Shown here in pieces: positions 44,484-57,094 of a DNA stretch of 64,000 nt. Origin of the DNA: Thinopyrum elongatum (lineage: Eukaryota; Streptophyta; Magnoliopsida; Poales; Poaceae); assembly GCA_011799875.1 (NCBI GenBank), contig CM022298.1, positions 493,437,180-493,501,179 of the forward strand, written 5' to 3'. The first letter of the stretch is position 1; each line of letters opens with the position of its first letter. The notes beneath the pieces are model-generated. The model searched no databases. It was not told the origin of the DNA and saw only the letters and a list, made by a program, of their open reading frames with translations. A program made the translations under genes and the position numbers.

Positions 44484-45502
44484 ATGTTCCTAGAGAAAAC
44501 TAAGTTGAAAGATGATAGTAGCAATGATGCGGACTGGGTCCGTGATCTGAGGAATATCCTCGTTGCTGCACAGAAGAATTATGTCCTTGATGCACCGCTA
44601 GGTGACAGACCTATTGCAGGAGTAGATGCAGACGTTATGAACGTTTGGCAAGCTCGATATGATGACTACTTGATAGTTTAGTGCACCATGCTTTACGGCT
44701 TAGAACCGGGACTTTAAAAATGTTTTGAACGCCACGGAGCATATGAGATGTTCCAAAGAGATGAAATTGGTATTTCAGAATCATGCCCGTGTCGAGAGGT
44801 ATGAGACCTCTGACAAGTACTTTGCCTACAAGATGGAGGAGAATAGCTCAGCTAGTGAGCATCTGCTCAGAATGTCTGGGTACTACAATCGCTTGAATCA
44901 AGTGGGAGTTAATCTTCCAGATAAGATAGTGATTGACAGAGTTCTCTAGTCACTATCGCCAAGTTACTAGAACTTCGTGATGAACTATAATATGCAAGGG
45001 ATGACAAAAACGATTCCCAAGCTATTCGCGATGCTAAAATCAGCAAAGGTAGAAATCAAGAAATAACATCAAGTGTTGATGGTTGACAAGACCACTAGTT
45101 TAAAAAAAAGGGCGAGGGCAAGAAAGGGAACTTCAAGAAGAATAGCAAGCAAGTTGCTACTCCCAGGAAGAAACCCAAGTCTGGACCTAAGCCTGAAACT
45201 GAGTGCTTCTACTGCAAAGGAAATGGTCACTGGAAGCGGAACTGCCCCAAATACTTGGCAGATAAGAAGGATGGCAAAGTGAACAAAGGTATATTTGATA
45301 TACATGTTATTGATGTGTATTTTACTAGTGTTCATAGTAGCCCCTGGGTATTTGATACCGGTTCAGTTGCTAACATTAGTAACTCAAAACAGGAGTTGCA
45401 AAATGAACAGAGACTAGTTAATGACGAGGTGACGATGTGTGTTGGAAGTGATTCCAAGGTTGATAAGATCACCATCGCACACTCCCTCTACCTTCGGGAT
45501 TA
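44484..45502 (+). pseudogene. gag region of the nested copia element, multiple stops and shifts
   Basis: Readings MFLEKTKLKDDSSNDADWVR, then after stops KMEENSSASEHLLRMSGYYN, and WVFDTGSVANISNSK (protease DTG) are homologous to the gag-protease part of the element at 10-14 kb. The zinc-knuckle segment (CFYCKGNGHWKRNCP) is coded in another frame near 45207-45250. At least four stops and two shifts occur, so no gag can be made. The codon matching the amber codon of the younger element is TGG here (NVWQAR). Confidence 0.88.
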
Positions 45503-47686
45503 GTGTTGGACCTAAATAAATGTTATTTGGTGTTTGCGTTGAGCATGAATATGATTGGATCATGTTTATTGCGATACGGTTATTCATTTAAGTCAGAGAA
45601 TAATTGTTGTTCTGTTTACATGAATAAAACCTTCTATGGTCATACACTCAATATAAATGGTTTATTGAATATCGATCATAGTGATACACATATTCATAAT
45701 ATTGATGCCAAAAGATGCAAAGTTGATAATGATAGTGCAATATATTTGTGGCACTGCCGTTTAGGTCATATTGGTGTAAAGCGCATGAAGAAACTCCATG
45801 CAGATGGGCTTTTGGAATCACTTGATTATGAATCATTTGATACTTGCGAACCATGCCTCATGGGCAAGATGGCTAAGACTCCGTTCTCCGGAACAATGGA
45901 GCGAGCTACTGACTTATTGGAAATAATACATACTGATGTATGCGGTCCGATGAGTGTTGAAGCTCGCGGCGGGTATCGTTATTTTCTGACCTTCACAGAT
46001 GATTTGAGCAGATATGGGTATATCTACTTAATGAAACACAAGTCTGAAACATTTGAAAAGTTCAAAGAATTTCAGGGTGAAGTGGAAAATCATCGTAACA
46101 AGAAAATAAAGTTTCTACGATCTGATCGTGGAGGCGAATATTTGAGTTACGAGTTTGGTCTTCATTTGAAACAATGTGGAATAGTTTCGCAACTCACGCC
46201 ACCTGGAACACCACAGCGTAATGGTGTGTCCGAACGTCATAACCGTACTTTATTAGATATGGTGCGATCTATGATGTCTCTTACCGATTTACCACTATCG
46301 TTTTGGGGTTATGCATTAGAGACAGCTGCATTCACGTTAAATAGGGCACCATCTAAATCTCTTGAGACGATATCGTATGAACTGTGGTTTGGCAAGAAAC
46401 CTAAGCTGTCGTTTCTTAAAGTTTGGGGTTGCGATGCTTATGTGAAAAAGCTTCAGCCTGATAAGCTCAAACCCAAATCGGAGAAGTGCGTCTTCATAGG
46501 ATACCCAAAAGAAACTGTTGGGTACACCTTCTATCACAGATCCGAAGGCAAGATCTTTGTTGCTAAGAATGGGTCCTTTCTAGAGAAGGAGTTTCTCTCG
46601 AAAGAAGTGAGTGGGAGGAAAGTAGAACTTGATGAAGTAATTGTACCTTCTCTTGAATTGGAAAATAGTTCATCACAAAAATCAGTTCCAGTGATGCCTA
46701 CACCAATTAGTGAGGAAGCTAATGATGATGATCATGAAACTTCAGATCAAGTTACTACCGAACCTCGTAGGTCAACCAGAGTACGTTCTGCACCAGAGTG
46801 GTACGGTAATCCTGTTCTGGAAGTCATGTTACTAGACCATGACGAACCTACGAACTATGAGGAAGCGATGATGAGCCCAGATTCCGCAAAATGGCTTGAG
46901 GCCATGAAATCTGAGATGGGATCCATGTATGAGAACAAAGTATGGACTTTGGTTGACTTGCCCGATGATCGGCAAGCCATAGAGAATAAATGGATCTTCA
47001 AGAGGAAGACTGACGCTGATGGTAATGTTACTGTCTACAAAGCTCGACTTGTTGCGAAAGGTTTTCGACAAGTTCAAGGAGTTGACTACGATGAGACCTT
47101 CTCACCCGTAGCGATGCTTAAGTCTGTCCAAATCATGTTAGCAATTGCCGCATTTTATGATTATGAAATCTGGCAAATGGACGTCAAAATTGCATTCCTT
47201 AATGGATTTCTTAAAGAAAAGTTGTATATGATGCAACCAGAAGGTTTTGTCGATCCTAAAGGTGCTAACAAAGTGTGCAAGCTCCAGCGATCCATCTATG
47301 GACTGGTGCAAGCATCTCGGAGTTGGAATATACGCTTTGATGAGTTGATCAAAGCATATGGTTTTATACAGACTTATGATGAAGCCTGTATTTACAAGAG
47401 TGGGAGCTCTGTAGCATTTCTGATATTATATGTGGATGACATATTGCTGATTGGAAATGATATAGAATTTCTGGATAGCATAAAAGGATACTTGAATAAG
47501 AGTTTTTCAATAAAAGACCTCGGTAAAGCTGCGTATGTATTGAGCATCAAGATCTATAGGGATAGATCGAGATGCTTAATAGGACTTTCACAAAGCACAT
47601 ACCTTGACAAAGATTTTGAAGAAGTTCAAAATGGATCAGTCAAAGAAAGGGTTCTTGCCTATGTTACAAGGTGTGAAGTTGAGTAA
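45503..47686 (+). pseudogene. pol region (integrase and reverse transcriptase) of the nested copia element
   Basis: A 727-codon frame contains the GAG-pre-integrase segment (LWHCRLGHIGVKRMKKLHAD), integrase HTDVCGPM ... RSDRGGEY ... NGVSERHN, and reverse transcriptase with KARLVAKGFRQVQGVDYDE and YVDDILLIGND. These give the D, D35E and YVDD catalytic residues. The frame shifts by one base near 47605. It lacks its own start and depends on the broken gag upstream, so the copy is dead even though the enzyme core is largely preserved. Confidence 0.9.
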
Positions 47687-48125
47687 GACTCAAAGCCCGA
47701 CCACGGCAGAAGATAGAGAGAGAATGAAAGTCATTCCCTATACCTCAGCCATAGGTTCTATAAAGTATGCCATGCTGTGTACCAAACCTGTTGTGTACCT
47801 TGCCATGAGTTTGGCAAAGGGAAACAATAGTGATCCAGGAGTAGATCACTAGACAGCGGTCAAAATTATCCTTAGAGGACTAAGGAAACATTTCTCGGTT
47901 ATGGAGGTGATAAAGAGTTCGTCGTAAAAAGTTACGTCGATGCAAGCTTTTACACCGATCCAGATAAATCTAAGTCTCAATCTGGATACATATTGAAAGT
48001 GGGAGCAATTAGCTAGAGTAGCTCCGTGCAGAGCATTGTAGACATAGAAATTTGCAAGATACATATGGATCTGAATGTGGCAGACCCGTTGACTAAACTT
48101 CTCTCACAAGCAAAACATGATCACA
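47604..48125 (+). pseudogene. End of pol: RNase H with internal deletion
   Basis: The shifted frame (KMDQSKKGFLPMLQGVKLSK) continues reverse transcriptase. Stops then appear at 47850 and after, and text from SYVDASFYTDPDKSKS-like to SGYI is followed almost directly by DIEICKIHMDLNVADPLTK. Compared with the 10-kb element, the stretch holding CEAEYIA and the HKRTRHIKRRF region is missing, so the RNase H core is deleted. Confidence 0.8.
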
Positions 48126-48312
48126 CCTTAATACTCTTTGGGTATTAATCACATGGCGATGTGAACTAGACTATTAACTCTAGTAAACCCTTTGGGTGTT
48201 GGTCACATGGCGATGTGAACTATGGGTGTTAATCACATAAAGATGTGAACTATTGGTGTTAAATCACATGGCGATGTGAACTAGATTATTGACTCTAGTG
48301 CAAGTGGGAGAC

Positions 48313-50065
48313 TGAAGGAAATATGCCCTAGAGGCAATAATAAAGTTGTTATTTTATATTTCCTTATACCATGATAAATGTTTATTATTCATGCTAGAAT
48401 TGTATTAACCGGAAACTTGATACATGTGTGAATACATAGACAAAAAAAGTGTCCCTAGTATGCCTCTACTTGACTAGCTCGTTAATCAAAGATGGTTAAG
48501 TTTCCTGACCATAGACATGTGTTGTCATTTGATGAACGGGATCACATCATTAGGAGAATGATGTGATGGACAAGACCCATCCGTCAGCTTAGCATAATGA
48601 TCGTTAAGTTTTATTGCTATTGCTTTCTTCATGACTTATACATATTCCTCTGACTATGAGATTATACAACTCCCGAATACCGGAGGAAAACCTTGTGTGC
48701 TATCAAACGTCACAACGTAACTGGGTGATTATAAAGATGCTCTACAGGTGTCTCCGAAGGTGTTTGTTGGGTTGGCATAGATCGAGATTAGGATTTGTCA
48801 CTCCTAGTATCGAAGAGGTATCTCTGGGCCCTCTCGGTAATGCACATTACTATAAGCCTTGCAAGCAATGTGACTAATGAGTTAGTTACGGGATGATGCA
48901 TTACGAAACGAGTAAAGAGACTTGCCGGTAACGAGATTGAACTAGGTATGATGACACCGACGATCGAATCTCGGGCAAGTAACATACCGATGACAAAGGG
49001 AATGATGTATGTTGTTATGCGGTTTGACCGATAAAGATCTTCATAGAATATGTAGGAGCCAATATGAGCATCCAGGTTCCTCTATTGGTTATTGACCGGA
49101 GATGTGTCTTGGTCATGTTTACATAGTTCTCGAACCCGTAGGGTCCGCACGCTTAACGTTCGTTGACGATTTGTATTATGAGTTGTGTGTTTTGGTGACC
49201 GAAGTTTGTTCGGAATCCCGGATGAGATCACGGACATGACGAGGAGTCTCGAAATGGTCGAGAGGTAAAGATTGATATATTGGAAGGTAGTATTCGGACA
49301 CCGGAAGGGTTCCGGAATGTATCGGGTACATACCGGAGTACTGGAGGGGTTACCGGAACCCCCCGGTGGAAGATATGGGCCATATGGGCCATAGGAGGGA
49401 GGCTAACCAGCCCACAAGGGGCTGGTGCGCCCCCCACAAGGGAGGAGGCCGAATTGGACTAGGGAAGGGGGTGGCGCCCCCCTTTCCTTCTCCCTCTCCC
49501 TCTCCTTCCCTCTTTCCACCTCCGGAGAAATGAAAAGTGGGGGGGGGGCGAATCCTACTAGGAGTGGAGTCCTAGTAGGACTCCCCCCCATGGCGCGCCC
49601 CCTTTGGTGGCCGGCCTCCTCCTCCCCTCCTTTATATACGGGGGCAGGGGGGCACCCTAGGAGACAACAGATATTCTCTTAGCCGTGTGCGGTGCCCCCC
49701 TCCACAGTTTACTCCTCCGGTCATATTGTCATAGTGCTTAGGCGAAGCCCTGCGCGGATCACATCACCATCACCGTCACCACGCTGTCGTGCTGACGAAA
49801 CTCTCCCTCGACACTTTGCTGGATCAAGAGTTCGAGGGACGTCATCGAGCTGAACGTGTGCAGAACTCGGAGGTGCCGTACGTTCGGTGCTTGATCGGTT
49901 GGATCGCGAAGACGTTCGACTACATCAACCGCGTTAAGCTAACGCTTCCGCTTTCGGTCTACGAGGGTACGTGGACACACTCTCCCCTCTCATTGCTATG
50001 CATCTCCTAGATAGATCTTGCGTGAGCGTAGAAAATTTTGAAATTGCGTGCTACGTTCCCCAACA
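48313..50065 (+). repeat. 3' LTR of the nested copia element
   Basis: 1,753 bp with the same ends as the 5' copy. It is preceded by the polypurine tract and by short repeats of GGTGTTAATCACATGGCGATGTGAACTA type (48140-48300). Confidence 0.9.
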
Positions 50066-50383
50066 CCTGGATGCCCATATTGGCACCTACATATTTTACG
50101 AAGATCTTTATCGGTCAAACCGTTATGACAACATACACAATTCCCTTTGTCCATCGGTATGTTACTTGCCCGAGATTCGATCGTCGGTATCTTCATATCT
50201 AGTTCAATCTCGTTACTGGCAAGTCTCTTTACTCGTCCTGTAATACATCACCTCGTGACTAACTCCTTAGTCGTTTGCTTGCAAGCTTATGATGTGTATT
50301 ACCGAGAGGGCCCAGAGATACCTCTCCGATACTCGGAGTGACAAATCCTAATCTCGATCTATGCCAACTCAACAAACACCTTC

Positions 50384-52151
50384 GGAGATGTTGGGTAACG
50401 TTGCATGGAAAACAAAAAAATTCTATGCACATGCAATGATCTATCCATGGAGATGCATAGCAACGATGGGGAGAGTGTGTCTACGTACCCTCGTAGACCG
50501 TAAGCGGAAGCGTTTCATAACCCGGTTGATGTAGTCAAACTTCTTCGCGCTTCAACCGATCAAGTACCGAACGCACGGCACCTCCGCGTTCTGCACACAT
50601 TCAACTCAGTGACGTCCCTCGCCTTCTTGATCCAGCAATACATCGAGGTAGTAGATGAGTTCCGTCAGCACGACGGCGTGGTGACGGTGATGGTGAAGTG
50701 ATCTCCGCAGGGCTTCGCCTAAGCACTGCGAAAATATGACCGGGGGTGTAAACGGTGGAGGGGGCGCCGCACACGGCTAGGCAATTGTCTGGGGTGTGCT
50801 AGGCGCCCCCTCCCACATATATATAGGTGGGAGGGAGGGAGGAGCAGCCATAGGAGGCGCCCAAGTAGGAGGAATCCTACTTGGAGTCCCTCCCAAGCCG
50901 CGCCCCCCTGCCATATATAACCGAGGGGGAAGGAAAGATGGGGGAGAGGGAAGGAAGTGGGAATCCTAATCCACACTTTCCTTTCCCTTCTCCCCTTTCC
51001 TTCTCCTCCTTAGGCCGGCCCATATGGGGGGCGCACCAGCCCCTTGTGGCTGGCGCGTTTCCCCTCTTGGCCCACAAGGCCCTTATCTTTTGCCGGGGGT
51101 GCCCAGAACCCCTTCCGGTGACCCGATAAGTACCCGGTACCCCCCGAAACACTTTCGGTGTCCGAATACCATCGTCCTATATACCAATCTTTACCTCTCG
51201 GCCATTTCGAGACTCCTCGTCATGTTCATGATCTCATCCGGGACTCCGAACAACATTCGGTCACCAAATCACCTAACTCATATAACACTATATCGTCAAC
51301 GAACGTTAAGCGTGCGGACCCTACGGGTTCGAGAACTATGAAGACATGACCGAGACACCTCTCCGGTCAATAACCAATAGCGGAACCTAGATGCCCATAT
51401 TGGCTCCTACATATTCTACGAAGATCTTTATCGGTCGAACCGTTATGACAACATACGTAATTCCCTTTGTCCATCGGTATGTTACTTGCTCGAGATTCGA
51501 TCGTCGGTATCTTCATACCTAGTTCAATCTCGTTGCCGGCAAGTCTCTTTACTCGTTCCGTAATACATCACCTCGTGACTAATTCCTTAGTCGTTTGCTT
51601 GCAAACTTATTATGTGTATTGCCGAGAGGGCCCAGAGATACCTCTCCGATACTCGGAGTGACAAATCCTAATCTCGATCTATGCCAACTCAAAAAACAGC
51701 TTCGGAGATACCTGTAGAGCATCTTTATAATCACCCAGTTACGTTGTGACTTTTGATAGCACACAAGGCATTCCTCCGGTATCCGGGAGTTGCATAATCT
51801 CATAGTTGAAGGAATATGTATTTGACATGAAGAAAGCAATAGCAATAAAACTGAACGATCATTATGCTAAGCTAACGGATGGGTCTTGTCCATCACATCA
51901 TTCTACTAATGATGTGATACCGTTATCAAACAACAGCTCATGTCCATGGTTAGGAAACCTCAACCATCTTTGATCAACGAGCTAGTCAAGTAGAGGCTCA
52001 CTAGGGACATGGTGTTTGTTTATGTATTCACACATGTATTTAGGTTTCCGATCAATACAATTCTAGCATGAATAATAAACCTTTATCATGAATAAGGAAA
52101 TATAAAATAACAACTTTATTATTGCCTCTAGGGCATATTTCCTTCAGGAGA
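50384..52151 (-). mobile_element. Solo copia LTR nested in the host copia LTR
   Basis: A 1,758-bp LTR, 50389-52146, with TG...CA ends. The minus strand starts TGAAGGAAATATGCCC. It is flanked by the perfect duplication GGAGA (50384-50388 and 52147-52151). It is the same LTR class as its host but diverged. No internal domain remains. Confidence 0.93.
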
Positions 52152-52588
52152 TACCTGTAGAACATCTTTATGATCACCCAGTTACGTTGTGACGTTTGAT
52201 AGAACACAAGGTATTCCTCCGATATCCGGGAGTTGCATAATCTCATAGTCGAAGGAATATGTATTTGACATGAAGAAAGCAATAGCAATAAAACTGAACG
52301 ATCATTATGCTAAGCTAATGGATGGGTCTTGTCCATCACATCATTCTCCTAATGATGTGATCCCATTATCAAACAACAGCTCATGTCCATGGTTAGGAAA
52401 CCTCAACCATCTTTGATCAACGAGCTAGTCAAGTAGAGGCTCACTAGGGACATGGTGTTTGTTTATGTATTCACACATGTATTTAGGTTTCCGATCAATA
52501 CAATTCTAGCATGAATAATAAACCTTTATCATGAATAAGGAAATATAAAATAACAACTTATTATTGCCTCTAGGGCATATTTCCTTCA

Positions 52589-52940
52589 GTCTCTCACTTG
52601 CACTAGAGTCAATAATCTAGTTCACATCGCCATGTGACCAACACCCAAAGAGTTTACTAGAGTCAATAATCTAGTTCACATTGCCATGTGATTAACACCC
52701 ATAGTTCACATCGCCATGTGACCAACACCCAAAGAGTTTACTAGAGTCAATAATCTAGTTCACATCGCCATGTGATTAACACCCATAGTTCACATCGCCA
52801 TGTGACCAACACCCAAAGAGTTTACTAGAGTCAATAATCTAGTTCACATCGCCATGTGACCAACACCCAAAGAGTTTACTAGAGTCAATAATCTAGTTCA
52901 CATCGCCATGTGATTAACACCCAAAGAGTACTAAGGTGTG
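52589..52940. repeat. Array of 54- and 84-bp repeats next to the host polypurine tract
   Basis: GAGTCAATAATCTAGTTCAC starts at 52606, 52660, 52744, 52828 and 52882, giving spacings of 54, 84, 84 and 54 bp. The units are built of a shared 30-bp module GTTCACATCGCCATGTGA(C/T) with or without an extra ATTAACACCCATA link. The other copia elements have one or two modules here, so this copy has expanded. Confidence 0.9.
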
Positions 52941-52971
52941 ATCATGTTTTGCTTGTGAGAGAAGTTTAGTC

Positions 52972-55900
52972 TGTAACACCCCGGTAGTTAGGCTACAGTA
53001 ATCCCACGTTAATGATGCCATGTCACTTCGATTACTGTTGCTAATCTCGCGTTAGTTCAAAATCGATCCAAATTCAAATTCAAAATCAAGCAAACAATAA
53101 AAGTTTTCAAATATTAAAACTAAAATGTTCGGAGTGAACCAAATAATGCATAGGTAATTATGGTGGAGAAGCCACACCTTTATAAAATATTTACATACTA
53201 TAAGATGAATAAAACAGTAGCGAAAACTATTATGTAAATACTTTTAAATATTAAATAATTGCGAAACTATTTTAGTTTGGTTAGCAAGTTAATGTGGCAG
53301 TGGCATATTTGGTAACATCAAATTAGGTGCCATTTTGGTATTTTGCTAAAACAAAAATAAAAGGAAACTAAAAGAAAACAGAAAAGAAAATAAATAAAAG
53401 TAAAAAACAAAAGAAAAGAAAAGAGAGCCCTCCCCCTTTTTTCCACTGGGCCTCGGCCCAGCTGGCCGAAACCAGTCAGGCCGGCCCACCCGGTGCCCCT
53501 GTATAACCCCCCCACTAACCCTAGAGCCCGCTACCCTCACTCCCCCCCCGTCTCTCCCTCGCCCCTCCTCTTCCCCCGATCCCCTTCTGGATCGGGGCAG
53601 CGAATCCAGCCGCCGCCCGTCGCCGGCGCTCCGACGCTCGTCGACGCCCGTTGTCCCCCCGACCCCGAGCCGGTGCCCCGCCACCTCGACGCCGTCACCC
53701 TGAGCCTCGCCGCCCCATCCGCGACCGCGCCGTAGCCAGAACCCGCCGGACTGCCTCGTCCCCGTCGCTCGCGTCCCCGCCTCTCCATCGCCGGTGCCAT
53801 CACGCCTCGCCGCCCAACTCCCCTGCAACGGGGGTGAGAACACCATCCCCCCTGCTTCCCTCTCCTCGTCGTCCCGCACGTCCTCGCCCGCGGTCGCCGT
53901 GATCCGGCCCGACCGCTCGTGCCCTGTCTCGTCCCGCTCGCGCTACCGCTGGCCACCAGCCTCGCCGATGCCGCACCGCTCGCCGTCGGTCGCGCCCCGC
54001 ACCCAGCGCCCCGCGCGACGCCCGCCTGCGGCCGCGGCCATGTACGCCTCCGCCTCCGCCCCTGGCCATAGCCCCTCCCCGCACTGGCCGCCCCTACTCC
54101 GCCTGCCGCTGCTGCCCGTGCTGTCGCCGGCCCCGCCCTCTCGCTTGCCCGCGCCGCTGCCCCGCGGCCCCGCTCGCCGCCTCCACCTGCCGCCCGCTGG
54201 TGGCGCCGCACCGCGCCCCGGTGGCCTCGCCCCGTTCTCCCCCTGGTCGGGCTTGGCGCTGCACGGGTTGCGCCCGCAATCGCGCCCGCTGGCGCCCAGC
54301 ACCCGCACCCGGCGCCCGATGGCCCCCTGGGCCTGTGACACGAGGGGCCCGCCCCCAAAACGAATTATAAAAAAAAGTATATAAAAAATGTTAAAATAAA
54401 TAAATTAGTAATTAATTAATGAGTTAATTAAGTTAATTAATCCCGTTTAATTAATCTAATTAAAATGAATTAACCTAATCGCTTAGTTAATCTTATTAAC
54501 TCTAATTTAGTTAGTCTGTGTCAATGACAATGGGACCCACCCGTCAGTTGACTGGTCAACGGTCAACTTTGACCGCTGACGTCATGCTGACATCACGCTG
54601 ACATCATAAATTGCATTTCCTAATTTAATTAGTTCTGTTAATTCTAAAAATGAATTAAAACTTTGAAAAATAATATAAAATAAACCGTAACTCAGATGAA
54701 AATACTTTGTACATGAAAGTTGCTCAGAACGACGAGACGAATTCGTATACGCAGTCTGTTCGTCCGCCACACGTCCCTAACATAGCGAACATGCAACCGT
54801 CCCCCTCCGTTTCATCTGTCCCAAAATGCCTAACACCGGGAATACTTTCCCGGATGTTTCCCCCCTTCACCAGTATCGCGTAGTACCGCGTTAGATCACA
54901 CCTAGCACCGTTTATTACCATGTCATACTTCTGTTTGCGTTGTATTTATTGTTTCTTCCCCCTCTTCTCTCCGTTAGACTTCGAGACTGACGCCACTGCT
55001 GCTGCCCCGATCGACTACGGTGTTGACGACCAGCCCCTCTCAGCAGAGCTTCCAGGCAAGCACCCCCCCTTGAGCATGCCTATATCACATATTCTCTTCT
55101 CTCTTGTGCTTGCATTAGAAATGCTGCTGTTACTGCTTTACCTATTCTGATGCATGACCTGATTTTGTAACCTGCTTTTGATAATTACCTGCTTATCCTA
55201 AACTGCTTAGTATAGGCTGGATAGAGACCCCAATGACCCCACTTGTCCCGATTGCCCCGCTGGATCATCGGAAGACTCGACGACCAGGCCCCAGCACCGC
55301 ACATCACACCCCCTTTATTTGTACGACACTGCAACATTACTATCGAGTGCCGAGGGTGATACCTCGTAAGCACTTCCGATGATAACTCTGTGGAGTAGTT
55401 ACTCGGTCATGGTCATCGAGGGCGATTCCTCCTTCACCGCTTCCGGTAATGACGCTGTCGTGCAACACCTCAAGTGTGAACCCATCGAGGGTGATTCCTT
55501 CGAGTTCACCTTGACGGATACATCGAGTAGGAATCCAACGGGGGTGATACCTCGGATTCCCCTGATGTTATGGACACACGGATACTTGGACTGTACTACT
55601 ATTACTTGGAAAGGCGGGTCGACCCTGAGGGGTACCCGGGAGTGATATGGAGACGGGTTGACCTGGACGGTACCCGAGAGATGAATACGAGGCGTGGCCA
55701 GGCATTCTTAGCCCTTGCCGCAAGTCCTCGAGATGGGGCGACGGGGTCACATCGATCGTGAGTCTCTGCTCGTTACCGCACCCCCAATGTACTAATGATT
55801 TGGATATGTGATCGGAGTGGGCCTTTGGCCCGATAGCACTAACCATCACGTGGGAAAAGTTATGGGCACTATGCATCGTATGCATCAGCCGAAAGCTCTG

Positions 55901-56983
55901 TCAGACGTCCAGTTCAGCATGGCGGCACGGACGGACCGGCGCCATCCTGTAGTGGTGGTGCTTGGCTTCACCGTGTGCGCAATGACCCGGAGTGCACAGG
56001 GCGATGGCCCAAGACCCCTAAGTGCTTAGGATGTAGACCGGCGGGGACCTCTCTGCTGAGCTCTAGGTAGGGCTGTGGTGTGTCGTTTGGCCGAGGCCGG
56101 GCATGACCCAGAAAGGTGTGTCCGGCCGGAGTTAAGCGAGCGTGGTGGGTAAGTTGGTGCACCCCTGCAGGGAAGAAAACATCTATCGATAGCCGGATCC
56201 TCGGTAACGGACGCTCGGAGTTGTATTCTGATCGATACAACTAGAACTGGATACTTGTGATGAGAAATGGACAGTATGGCTCTGGGATTGCTTCCTCGCA
56301 GGGAGTCGAGGAAGTATCTCTGGCCGAGGTTGATACTTAATGCTACTACTACTTTATATTGTACTAACCTACACTCTTCTAATGCTGCAAGACCGCTGAA
56401 GATGCTAGTCTTCGATAGGACTAGGCCTTCTCTCTATTCTGGCATTTCTGCAGCCCAGTCCACATATACAGCCTCCCTTTGATAACATTACATATGTAGT
56501 GTAGATCCTTGCTTGCTGAGTACTTCGGATGAGTACTCACGGTTGCTTTGCTTTCTTTTTGCCACATATCCTTTTTGGTGCAACCAGATGACGGAGCCCC
56601 TGAGACAGCTGCCCCCGCCGACGATCGCTACTACTACCCCTAGAGTGGTTACTTCTACGAGCTGGCCGACGACCAGGAGTAGGATCGGAGGGTCCCAGGC
56701 AGGAGGCCTGCGCCTTTCGATCGTAGCTTTTGTTTTGTTCCGCCTTGTTAAAGGCTTATCACTCTGTCTTATGTCTGTACTCAGATATCTAACGCTTCCG
56801 CTGATGCTTGTTTGGCATCAAGCTTATGTATTCGAGCCCTCGAGGCCCTGGCTTGTAATATAATGCTTGTATGCCTTTATTTATGTTTTAGAGTTGTGTT
56901 GTGATATCTTCAAGTGAGTCCTTAGGCTTGATCGTGTGCATTTGCGTGTATGATTAGTGCACGATTGAGCCGGGGGCGTCACA
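52972..56983 (+). repeat. Long LTR, 4,012 bp
   Basis: Begins TGTAACACCCCGGTAGTT and ends CGTCACA. It contains a GC-rich core (53450-54340) downstream of a GTATAACC box. It also has four loose repeats of (C/G)GAGGGTGAT(A/T)CCTC type between 55340 and 55560. The long readings in the GC-rich core on both strands (up to 273 residues) are Arg/Pro/Gly/Ala-rich and without domains. I treat them as non-genic. Confidence 0.75.
53502..53506 (+). promoter_or_regulatory. Candidate TATA box of the long LTR
   Basis: TATAA in CCCCTGTATAACCCCC sits about 25 bp upstream of CTAACCCTAGAGCCC at the edge of the GC-rich core. That is a typical spacing for an LTR promoter and start region. Confidence 0.4.
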
Positions 56984-56986
56984 GGT

Positions 56987-56998
56987 TGGTATCAGAGC
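56987..56998 (+). promoter_or_regulatory. Primer-binding site, initiator-Met tRNA type
   Basis: TGGTATCAGAGC is the standard 12-base complement to the 3' end of plant initiator methionine tRNA. It lies 3 bases after the LTR CA end. Confidence 0.9.
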
Positions 56999-57094
56999 CG
57001 ACTGCCTGTAGGAATCCCCCTTCCAAACTCCTTGGCTGAAGTTGAGTCTAGTCTTTGAAAAATTGTTTTACTAACTTTGCTGTGTGGCTTACGG

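Larger units (their letters stand above)
41466..50070 (+). mobile_element. Complete but degenerate copia element nested in the host LTR
   Basis: The element spans 41471-50065 (8,595 bp). It has LTRs 41471-43222 and 48313-50065, an initiator-Met-type primer site (GTGGCATCCGAGCC at 43223), and gag-pol remnants. Its polypurine tract is CAAGTGGGAGAC before 48313. Flanks are TCTGG (41466-41470) and CCTGG (50066-50070), a target duplication with one mutation. By eye the LTRs differ at a few dozen sites (near 2 %), so it is clearly older than the copia element at 8.3 kb. Confidence 0.92.
40453..52971 (-). mobile_element. Host copia element of the nested stack (LTR plus truncated internal domain)
   Basis: Its 3' LTR is split in three: 40453-41470, 50071-50388 and 52152-52588, about 1,773 bp together. 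The minus strand starts TGAAGGAAATATGCCC and ends TTCCCCAACA. Internal sequence (polypurine tract region, 54/84-bp array, end of pol spacer) follows at 52589-52971. It is cut at GAGAAGTTTAGTC, where the 4-kb gypsy LTR begins. The equivalent text of the 8.3-kb copia element continues GTTTAGTCAACGGATCTGC, so everything upstream in this element (pol, gag, 5' LTR) is missing from the window. Confidence 0.88.
52972..57094 (+). mobile_element. Gypsy-type element with a very long LTR, internal domain truncated
   Basis: The LTR is 52972-56983, followed by a primer-binding site and only about 95 bp of internal DNA. At 57095 the sequence jumps into another gypsy element's internal region. TGTAACACCCCGG ... 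GGGGGCGTCACA plus TTGGTATCAGAGCC right after it is the layout of Del/Tekay-lineage (chromovirus) gypsy elements with 3-4 kb LTRs. The assignment rests on layout, not protein. No coding domain or second LTR is in the window. Confidence 0.75.

Noticed and set aside
52606..52940. Regularly spaced direct repeats that could suggest a CRISPR array
   Set aside because: The stretches between repeats are themselves repeated and the array lies in a plant copia element; no cas genes exist.
53537..54384. Overlapping 130-273 residue readings on both strands
   Set aside because: They lie in the GC-rich core of a 4-kb LTR. Open frames on both strands with Arg/Gly/Pro bias are expected from composition.
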